The translations under genes were made by a program, and so were the position numbers. 64,000 nucleotides of DNA from the NCBI GenBank assembly GCA_003255065.1, contig QAOA01003192.1, forward strand, positions 97,225-161,224, read 5' to 3'. The stretch is from Cercis canadensis (Eukaryota > Streptophyta > Magnoliopsida > Fabales > Fabaceae). This document shows positions 58,301 to 64,000 of the stretch, piece by piece (within the stretch, counting starts at the first letter, position 1; each line of letters starts with the position of its first letter). The notes beneath the pieces were generated by a model. The model saw nothing but the letters and a program-made list of their open reading frames with translations. It was not told where the DNA came from and did no database searches.

Positions 58301-61300
58301 TTTTTGGCGTCCTGAAGTATAAGAAGATGGGGGAGGATTTTCTCCAGAGTTCAGGCCTTCCATTTACTATAATAAGGTAAGACGAAATTATGTGTATTTC
58401 ATGGGTAGGAAACTTACTGTTTTGGGTTATGTGGTGGTTTATTCTTAATAATTAATAATCTCCTTATAGCACATATAATTGCATGTCAGACCTGGAAGGT
58501 TGACAGATGGACCATACACATCATATGATCTAAATACTTTACTCAAAGCAACAGCTGGGGAAAGACGAGCTGTTCTTATAGGTAAAGGTATGTCGATAAT
58601 GCTTATTACCATAGCCATGGTACAAGCATTGTTTCTTTTTCTTGTTCATTTAATAAGCATTTTTGCTGACGCACATTATAAAGGCTACTTGAAGTGGAGT
58701 AGGGATATACTATCTTAGAAGTCAATGATGTCATTTTCTTACAATGTAGAAAGTTTCAAATGCAAGGGGAGGAACTTACAGTTGACAGTATCTTTGTTGA
58801 TAAAAATCATGTCCAGGAAATTAAAGATCTTATTTTGTCATATGATTTGCACTAGTGGTGTCTCAAAATTAGATATCAGCTGCAGTTTGAGCTGATGGTA
58901 CCATATCACTTAGGAAAATAATATCTAGAGAGATACAAGGAGATGTGCTGTAACAGAAGAACATAATCAGCAGAAGATCAGGCAAAGAATTAATCAGCAG
59001 TTGACCACTTTGTCACTTGATTTTAATTGTGCAGAGGGTTTTGAATTTGAATCTGGTGATTCCTTTACAGATCACACTTATCTTTGACTTTTCTAAAAAT
59101 GTTCTTGACAAATCAGTTCAACTTATTTATGTATCATCTGAATTTGGTCTGACTTGCTCATAAGAATTCGGTTCTGTTCACTGAGAAATCTTTTGATTCT
59201 GTTCTAACCTATTTCGTTTCCAGTCATATCTAGGTGACACATTTAAATCTGGATGCATTTAAAACAAATCAGTTTGTACTGGTTAGAGTGGTTTAAACTG
59301 GGTATGAATCATCAAAATCGTTATAAAATTGTCTTACTCAGCATTTTGGGTGCACCCAATTATAAGGGCAATTAAGTGCAGTTTCTAAATAAGTATTCAA
59401 GTGGAAATTCATGTTAATTATGGGGAGAAGAGGTCATTGTAGTAGATAATTCTATAGAATTGTTTTATACTTTGGTTTGTGGGTTTTTTTGTTTGTTTGT
59501 TTCCCTTATATTTTATATAAAGAATTTGGCAATGGGCTTTCAGGAGATAAACTTGTTGGAGAAGCCAGCAGAATTGTCGTTGCTGAAGCTTGCATACAAG
59601 CACTCGATATAGAATTCACTGAAGGCAAAGTATATGAAATTAACTCTGTTGAGGTAAACTTTTAATGGAAATTGTAGTCTATAATAATGTCATTATGGAT
59701 GTGATGTGTACGTGATCACAAATGGCATGACATAAATCTCCAATTTTTTTTTGAAATATCTTCTTACATTTGGTAGTTATAAGTTATTATACAATATCTT
59801 CACTTAAAATCATGCAATGCATCATAAGGAATGTTCCTTAGATTTCCCACATGATATGCGAAGTCATTTAATAAGAAATTTTTTGTACAATTCTTAGTTT
59901 TATGTACAATGCTTAATGCACAAATATTTTATCTTGGCTTCACTTAGACTACCAACACTTTATTGCTGAACATTTTAATCTAAAAGTAGAGCATTGTTTC
60001 TCCTACAAATATATTTATGCTCTAAGTATACAGACTGATCATTATTATGTCTCATTTGACAAAATATTTATGTCTTTTAACACTTGTAATATTTTCTTCT
60101 TAGATAATAATATAACCAATATTGGTTCTTTCTTTTTGTTGTTATTTCTAATGAATCCACTCTACCCATTTTTATTTGTACAACACTCAACCTTGTTGAG
60201 GCTTGGTTAGTGTTTAATGACTACATTTAAGCTTTTATTTGATGGAAGCTGCTGAAAAAAGCCTGTTGTTTTTAATTAGATGGGTCCTAATGACGGTGAT
60301 TGACTATGCAGTTGAATAAGGCTCTTTCACTGAATCTCAGAATGATAATCTACTTTTTGCTATGCTTCTTTTCTAACTTTATATATCTTTCTTCTTTTTC
60401 ATTTCCTTTTCTTTTAATTATATTTTGCCCCTTCCTCACATTTTTCCTGTCTGGGATTGATTATTAACTGAGTAATATTTGCCAAGTAGTCTATGATCAA
60501 TATGAAAGAACGAGCATATACATGTTATGAGTTTGACTATATCAGTCTTTAGTATAAAAGAACATCAAATCATCCTGTTGAGTTGTCCCTAATGTCATTT
60601 TAGTCTCTGATTTATTTTTTGTGCCACTTTAGTCCTCGAACAGTTACTCCGCCGACCAAATTAGTCCTTTAGTTATCACTTTTGGTGCTTATGGGGGACT
60701 GATTTGACAGGCGTAGTGATTATTCGAGAACTAAAGTTATATTAAAAATAAATCAGGGACTAAACTCACATTTAAAAAATAATTCAAGGACCAAAAACGT
60801 ATTTTACTCTTTTTTTTTTTGACAACTTATGTTTCTGGTTTGGTTTACATTGGCTGTGCATTTAGTTAATGCTTCTCACCCTTGTTCTTCTGCTGAGAAT
60901 TTTGAGGTACGAAGCTGTAATTTAAAAGGAAAAGAATATGAAATGTGAATCTGAAAAAAAATAAGTAACGAATTGAGAGCACAATGTAGGACAGGTCTTG
61001 GCTCAGTGGAGCCGCCTCCAGCCTTAAGGCTGTCTTTCACCTCCTATCCTAGGTTCAAACCTCCTTAGCTGCGAAATGGTAGCTTTGGCCATTTGGTGAC
61101 AAAAAATAAAATAAAATAAAATTGAGAGCACAATACAATCTTGTAAAGTACTCAATCTAAATGATGCATTTTACCACTATAAGAATTGTCACTAGATCCA
61201 ATAGTATGCAATTCTTAATTTTTTGTCAGTCAAATCTCTGCTTTTAACATCGTTCTCTATGTTTCCATTTATGTCTGATTAAAAAGCATCTCTTATAAAA

Positions 61301-61438
61301 TGAAGAAGGTTCCTGTTTGCCTATATTATTTATTTCCTATAAATTATTTATGCTAAAATTCATGTAATACAGGGGGCAGGTCCTGGAAGTGATGCTGAGA
61401 AGTGGCAAGAGCTATTCAAAACTGTTCAATCCCAATAA
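43112..61438 (+). CDS. Plastid NAD(P)-binding Rossmann-fold protein (atypical SDR), 9 exons, 333 aa
   Basis: Nine exons with consistent GT-AG borders and phases give 1002 coding bases (333 residues plus stop). Residues 1 to about 60 form a Ser/Thr- and Arg-rich, acid-poor leader typical of a chloroplast transit peptide. Residues 84-95 are the first beta strand and nucleotide loop ([13 protein letters not shown]), followed by 'SRLLLRD' and '[11 protein letters not shown]'. Residues 223-246 ([20 protein letters not shown], then RPG) form the atypical-SDR active-site and substrate region, without a canonical YxxxK. The whole length resembles Arabidopsis At4g31530. The substrate is not known from sequence, and a redox or binding role in plastids is inferred. 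The start codon is supported by the leader and by lack of similarity upstream. Introns 2, 5 and 8 carry transposable elements. Confidence 0.9.
43926..44038 (+). CDS. SDR gene exon 2
   Basis: CAG|GGCAGCTGG to CTGCAG|GTATAT. It encodes [20 protein letters not shown] and onwards to residue 132, and ends in phase 0. Confidence 0.92.
44142..45138 (+). mobile_element. TRIM-like non-autonomous LTR element in SDR intron 2
   Basis: Two direct repeats of about 260-270 bp (44142-44401 and 44867-45138) share 'TATTTTATCTTCTAGATTCT' through 'CCTTTTCTRTAATCAATTG'. Directly after the left copy, TTGGTATCAGAACC resembles the initiator-Met primer-binding site. Directly before the right copy, CTTGGGGACAAGG is a polypurine-type tract. 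The 465-bp interior has only short gag-like frames (one with a run of histidines from CAC/CAT triplets). No clear target duplication was found. It is non-autonomous and in the sense orientation of the host gene. Confidence 0.8.
45186..45239 (+). CDS. SDR gene exon 3
   Basis: ATAG|GTATTGAAA to TTTGAG|GTCTGT, 54 bp, phase 0. It encodes [18 protein letters not shown] (residues 133-150). Confidence 0.92.
45385..45469 (+). CDS. SDR gene exon 4
   Basis: TTAG|GGCGTCACA to AGAGTAG|GTCAGC, 85 bp. It encodes [20 protein letters not shown] and on to PERV, and ends in phase 1. Confidence 0.92.
45669..45774 (+). CDS. SDR gene exon 5
   Basis: TTGAAG|ATTGGGAG to CATGGAG|GTAAGC, 106 bp. It encodes [20 protein letters not shown] and on to ELPW, ends in phase 2, and is followed by the 12.5-kb intron. 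Confidence 0.92.
46301..46338. repeat. Poly-T tract in intron 5
   Basis: A run of more than 30 T residues contains one ambiguous base (46332), probably a sequencing or assembly uncertainty. Confidence 0.9.
46931..47312 (-). repeat. Chromovirus 3' LTR (left copy)
   Basis: 382 bp. The preceding bases are TATTG, the same as follow the right copy. The polypurine tract (minus strand CTAGGGGGGAGTAA, 47326-47313) abuts it. Confidence 0.95.
47171..50118 (-). pseudogene. Chromovirus pol: RT, RNase H, integrase, chromodomain (fossil)
   Basis: On the minus strand: RT (about 50118-49300, with '[20 protein letters not shown]', '[11 protein letters not shown]', '[17 protein letters not shown]'), RNase H (about 49180-48830, '[20 protein letters not shown]'), integrase (about 48700-47650: zinc region '[19 protein letters not shown]' and 'CGVCQQQK', then '[13 protein letters not shown]'), then a chromodomain (about 47500-47340, '[20 protein letters not shown]'). 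The last frame continues across the polypurine tract into the LTR. It is a fossil with a few breaks. Confidence 0.9.
50355..50502 (+). repeat. Copia 5' LTR
   Basis: 148 bp, starts TGTTAGAATATTAGC and ends CCACTATTCTCACA, preceded by CCCCG. It contains a TATAAATAATAG box-like word near 50450 that could serve as the element's TATA signal. Confidence 0.95.
50503..50515 (+). other. Copia primer-binding site (initiator Met tRNA)
   Basis: TGGTATCAGAGCT directly follows the left LTR. It is the standard plant initiator-Met primer-binding site. Confidence 0.93.
50960..55201 (+). pseudogene. Copia gag-pol polyprotein region (fossil, nearly whole)
   Basis: Order of domains: gag (about 50960-51680, UBN2-type '[20 protein letters not shown]'), zinc knuckle ('[14 protein letters not shown]', about 51712-51753), protease ('[13 protein letters not shown]', about 51963-52000), integrase (zinc region 'FHRRLGHPS' and 'CESCQLGKH', core 'SDVWGPS' and 'FVDDFSR', later '[14 protein letters not shown]'), RT (about 53690-54400, '[20 protein letters not shown]', '[11 protein letters not shown]'), RNase H (about 54700-55100, '[10 protein letters not shown]', '[11 protein letters not shown]'). 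The leader between LTR and gag (50516-50959) is unusually GC-rich near 50690-50830. About one break is present. Confidence 0.93.
55200..55208 (+). other. Copia polypurine tract
   Basis: GAGGGGGAG sits directly before the right LTR. Confidence 0.9.
55209..55356 (+). repeat. Copia 3' LTR
   Basis: 148 bp, differing from the left LTR at two positions by eye, followed by the CCCCG duplication. Confidence 0.95.
55357..57138 (-). pseudogene. Chromovirus gag and protease (fossil)
   Basis: On the minus strand: a gag leader with '[10 protein letters not shown]' and a Ser-rich block (57138 to about 56630), gag core ('[20 protein letters not shown]', '[14 protein letters not shown]', about 56614-56470), chromoviral zinc knuckle ('[15 protein letters not shown]', about 55925-55880), then protease ('[18 protein letters not shown]', about 55660-55600) ending in '[14 protein letters not shown]'. 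The region near 56620-56690 has a direct repeat of 'GCTGGATTTTGAGCTCTGG'. The copia insertion separates it from RT. It is broken, with a few breaks. Confidence 0.88.
57141..57522 (-). repeat. Chromovirus 5' LTR (right copy)
   Basis: 382 bp, followed by TATTG. On the minus strand the LTR is followed by ATTTGGTTCTGTTGCCGGG, the presumed primer-binding region. It resembles the tRNA-Asp type (14 of 18) more than the initiator-Met type usual for chromoviruses. Confidence 0.93.
58290..58376 (+). CDS. SDR gene exon 6
   Basis: CTATAG|CATCATGAA to ATAATAAG|GTAAGA, 87 bp. It encodes [20 protein letters not shown] and on to TIIR. The phase matches exon 5 exactly across the transposon-filled intron. Confidence 0.92.
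58490..58587 (+). CDS. SDR gene exon 7
   Basis: GTCAG|ACCTGGAAG to GTAAAG|GTATGT, 98 bp. It encodes [20 protein letters not shown] and on to VLIGKG. Confidence 0.92.
59544..59653 (+). CDS. SDR gene exon 8
   Basis: TTTCAG|GAGATAAAC to GTTGAG|GTAAAC, 110 bp. It encodes [20 protein letters not shown] and on to INSVE. Confidence 0.92.
60577..60800. mobile_element. Foldback/MITE-like element in SDR intron 8
   Basis: TTTAGTCTCTGATTTATTTT... (60599-60643) is an imperfect inverted repeat of ...AAAAATAAATCAGGGACTAAA (60721-60764); about 35 of 44 positions pair, with a loop of about 80 bp. The outer boundaries and target duplication are not clear. No transposase is present. Confidence 0.6.
60986..61119 (+). 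mobile_element. tRNA-derived SINE in SDR intron 8
   Basis: A 15-bp perfect duplication AATTGAGAGCACAAT flanks the unit (60971-60985 and 61120-61134). Inside, CTTGGCTCAGTGGAGC is a pol III A-box and AGGTTCAAACCTCC a B-box about 45 bp later. The 3' end is AT-rich (AAAAAATAAAATAAAATAA). This is the standard build of a short plant SINE, sense to the host gene. Confidence 0.9.
61373..61438 (+). CDS. SDR gene exon 9 and stop
   Basis: ATACAG|GGGGCAGGT to the stop TAA. It encodes [20 protein letters not shown] followed by Q. Confidence 0.92.
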   Translation, partial: GAGPGSDAEKWQELFKTVQSQ

Positions 61439-61607
61439 CTGAACTCCCATGTAGTTTTTCTTTAATTTGCACATACCTTGCGTTGTTAGCATTTGCACAG
61501 AATATTAGTCATAAAACCTAAAAAAGAGTATTGCCAAATAGGCATAATGTAAGTATGTATTGTAATTAGCGTGGGAACTTCTTATATATTACTAGTTATG
61601 TATCCAT

Positions 61608-61840
61608 ATCCAATGATGATTGGTTCAACTGGTAAATATCGAATTACTTCGTTTATTAAGCCTACGTTCAAATCTCACTGCGATCAGTCATTCTTTGGTA
61701 GGCAATTTCCACTATGAGTAGTTCCCCTTTGGTAGGCAATTTGTAAGTATCACTATAAGCCCTTGTTGAGGCTTGTGGCATACCTTGACCTTGGAATGGG
61801 ATAATCTCCTTTTACTCTAAGCTCTATTGTACCAAAAAAA
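61608..61840 (+). mobile_element. tRNA-derived SINE downstream of the SDR gene
   Basis: GTTATGTATCCAT (61595-61607) and GTTATGTGTCCAT (61841-61853) form a 13-bp target duplication with one mismatch. The body begins with a degenerate A-box (GGTTCAACTGGTAAAT) and a B-box-like ACGTTCAAATCTCAC. It ends with TATTGTACCAAAAAAA and contains a 13-base direct repeat TTTGGTAGGCAAT at 61692 and 61729. It lies about 170 bp past the stop codon, so it may sit in or near the 3' untranslated region. Confidence 0.82.
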
Positions 61841-61853
61841 GTTATGTGTCCAT

Positions 61854-63799
61854 GATGCATGCCAAAATTAGCTTCAAATCCTTGTTCGTGTTTTCTCCCA
61901 TTCCAAATAGAGAGACAAAGTTGGTCTTGAGCATATCCTTGTTCAATTTCTCAATGAACCTTCTCGATTTTTCTGTCCCCATAACCTTCGGATAAGTAGT
62001 TTCATAAGTCACCAAGTTCTTACTTATGGTATGATTTGGTAACCTCAAGAAATATTAAGGCGTAATTGCAATTTTGGTCCTATTATTTTAACAATTTTTA
62101 TGAATTAGTCTAGCTATTTTAAAATTCATTGATTTGTTCCTATTTTTCTAAAATTTGTGATTGTGGTCCAGTTGTAGTTCTCCAAAATATGTTGATGTGG
62201 CAACAATACAGCAAATGGGAAATGAGGCTTTGGTGGGACTAATGGTTGAACAACCAAGGCATCTTAGGGTGCCAGTAGGACAGCTAAGAGAACTCAAACT
62301 TGGATCCATAGAAGGAGGCTTGAGCCTTTGCGTCCAGCGAGATTTCATAAGGCCTTATGGAGGAATCTATAGTTGCACTGGCACAACTAAGGGAGCACTG
62401 GCAAGCATAGGTTAGGCAAGTATGATAATGTTCGAAGGTGTTCCAATGGGGGTTTGAGGTTGTTGGAGGTGCTTTAAGGGTGTTTTGAGTGAAGTTATAG
62501 AAATGATAGTGAGTAAATATGAATATGATTGGAGAAGTAAATGATAGGTTAGTGTTGGTAAACCTTGGAGAATGTTCAATGAATGAACATTCTCTAAGAG
62601 TTTGAGAATATGGCAAATGAAGAAGTTGTTGGAGATTCTAAGTGGCCTTGGTGTTCTAGAGAATTTTGGGCATTATGATGGCTACTTGAAGAGTTCTGAA
62701 CTTGAAGTAGATGATGAATGTTTGGGTATTTATTGGGGAAGGAGGCAAATGACCATTGGTCACTTTGCTGAAGTTGGAGAAGTTTACTAAATAATTAATG
62801 GGAGACAGGCCTCTAGTTGTTTTGCAGTCTTAGCTGCACACTAGATTGAGTGCTAAGAGCTTGCTTTATGGCAGGGCATCAACCCAACACGCAACTAATA
62901 GGTTTGAGCCATGCCAGGTGCTTAGCTCGGCACAGGCCTATTGTTGGGTCAAGATTGAGCGTGATTTGCTTAGCTAAAAGTGGTAATCTTATGTTCTGGG
63001 GTACGGGGAAGGCTTAAAGGATGTTGGACAATGTCATATATATTAAGGAAAAGTCAAAGGTAATTGGGCTACGTCAAGGGTAGGCTTAAGGATAGCGGGG
63101 TTGAATGGGATAAGGCTTGGTTAGTGGATTCCAGCTGTGACTCATTGGACATAAGAGGCTTAGGAGGGACCCATTGTGAACAGTCCTCACGATAGGCTGT
63201 ACATATTCCATCTCCAGGGGAGGGCTTGAGTTCTCTTACCATGCTTACCTAAGAGGCTCTAGGGAGGTACTTGAAGCCTCCTCTTATGAGCTTTCCCACC
63301 AATCCAATCATTACAACTTAGTTCCTTGAAATGAGAGAGGTTTATAGCCTCGATGTTTGAAGTCTCAAGGCTTCGGGGGTGTGGTCTAAGACCTCAAGAT
63401 GGTGATCAAGGGGTGTCAACTGTCAAGGTCTTGATCCCAAGTAACAGAGCCTCCTCCATAAGGTGGAAACTTGCAGATGGAAGGGCAGGCATAAGCCCTT
63501 TCCTGCCTAGGGGGCGTTCTGATGACACTTTGGTGGCCAGGCAAGCTATAGTGACGGAGTGTCACGGGCTGCGAAGTTCACCTAATTAGACCATGTGCAC
63601 TTGCTTGCAAGCAAGTCAACCAACCGTTAGTTTAAACATTCGAGTCAAGAGGAAGCGATAAGCAACATTTATGAATGAATGCACAAAAGTTATATGAGCA
63701 AACAAGACAATGGTAGCACATCAAATAGTCACAACAAAGGCACATCATAAGCAACCAACATAGAACCCAAGCAAGCAATATGAGTACGCACAAAGGTGT
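61854..63799. other. Intergenic repeat-like DNA, no gene recognised
   Basis: No convincing gene. About 62060-62160 is T-rich with 'GTAATTGCAATTTTGGTCC', resembling the end of a Mutator-like or MITE element, but no partner end is seen. Open stretches at 62161-62415 and 62284-62616 match nothing I know. About 63350-63600 is GC-richer and reads like LTR or untranslated retrotransposon DNA ('GTGTCACGGGCTGCGAAGTT'). I could not classify it. Confidence 0.4.
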
Positions 63800-64000
63800 T
63801 TTTCCTGGTCACCCCCAATACCAACCACAACAGCAGCCTAGATATGATCCATACTCCAACACTTATAACCTTGGTTAGAGAGATCATCCAAATTTTAGAT
63901 ATGGCAATGCTGCAGCCCCACAACAGTAGTCCTCCCAACAACAGCAGTAACAACAGTATAGGTAGCCATTCCAACAACAGAACCAATTTCAACCAGCTAG
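63800..64000 (+). pseudogene. Athila/Tat-type gag fragment running off the window
   Basis: 'PRYDPYSNTYNLG' followed by 'RDHPNFRYGN' is the same word found in Athila B gag (NPYSNTYNLGWRNHPNFS), followed by a glutamine-rich tail. It belongs to a further plus-strand Ty3/gypsy element continuing past 64000. It is broken. Confidence 0.75.

Noticed and set aside
60986-61119. tRNA gene suggested by A-box and B-box
   Set aside because: No cloverleaf can be formed, an A-rich tail is present, and a 15-bp duplication flanks it; it is a SINE.
62161-62616. Possible small gene downstream of the SDR gene
   Set aside because: Overlapping frames on both strands have low-complexity composition and no family resemblance, and no splice or start context stands out.
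63353-63589. 78-residue frame rich in Arg and Gly
   Set aside because: It lies in repeat-like DNA with a GC-rich patch, has no recognisable domain, and reads like retrotransposon untranslated sequence.

Overview
The window looks like nuclear DNA of a dicot plant, probably one with a large, repeat-rich genome. It is AT-rich, carries plant-type LTR retrotransposons of several lineages (Tat/Ogre, Athila, a chromovirus and Ty1/copia), tRNA-type SINEs and an hAT MITE, and has one clear intron-rich plant gene. There is nothing bacterial, no CRISPR array and no rRNA or true tRNA gene. The species cannot be named from this sequence alone.

Layout. (1) Positions 1-29333 are one old Tat/Ogre-like element ('A', plus strand) whose 5' end lies outside the window. 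Into it went a 504-bp hAT MITE (337-840), a complete Athila-type element ('B', 1920-11764, itself holding a solo LTR at 4766-6210), and two large Ogre-type solo LTRs (16102-19273 and 19632-22432). Each of these five insertions is bounded by a matching target-site duplication. A's putative 3' LTR (24975-29333) holds a 1.1-kb tandem duplication. (2) Positions 29334-42602 hold a broken plant-mobile-domain (MAIN-like) sequence, split by a minus-strand Tat element ('C', about 30326-42275). C carries an antisense extra reading frame of the Transposase_28 kind and two inverted solo LTRs. (3) Positions 43112-61438 are the only intact host gene seen: nine exons, 333 residues, a plastid-targeted NAD(P)-binding atypical SDR of the Arabidopsis At4g31530 type. 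Its intron 2 carries a TRIM-like element. Its 12.5-kb intron 5 carries an antisense chromovirus (46931-57522) that in turn carries a young copia element (50355-55356). A foldback element and a SINE lie in intron 8. (4) Downstream are a second SINE, poorly classifiable repeat DNA, and an Athila-type gag fragment that runs off the end.

The genes do not form a working system together. What the window gives is a stratigraphy of nested insertions that can be ordered from target-site duplications and LTR divergence. The copia element (2 differences between 148-bp LTRs) is younger than its chromovirus host (8 differences in 382 bp), and both are much younger than Athila B. I found no convincing new biological system. 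The best leads are the split plant-mobile-domain locus, the Tat element with its antisense frame, the several tandem repeats inside Tat/Ogre DNA, and the effect of the nested insertion on splicing of the host gene.
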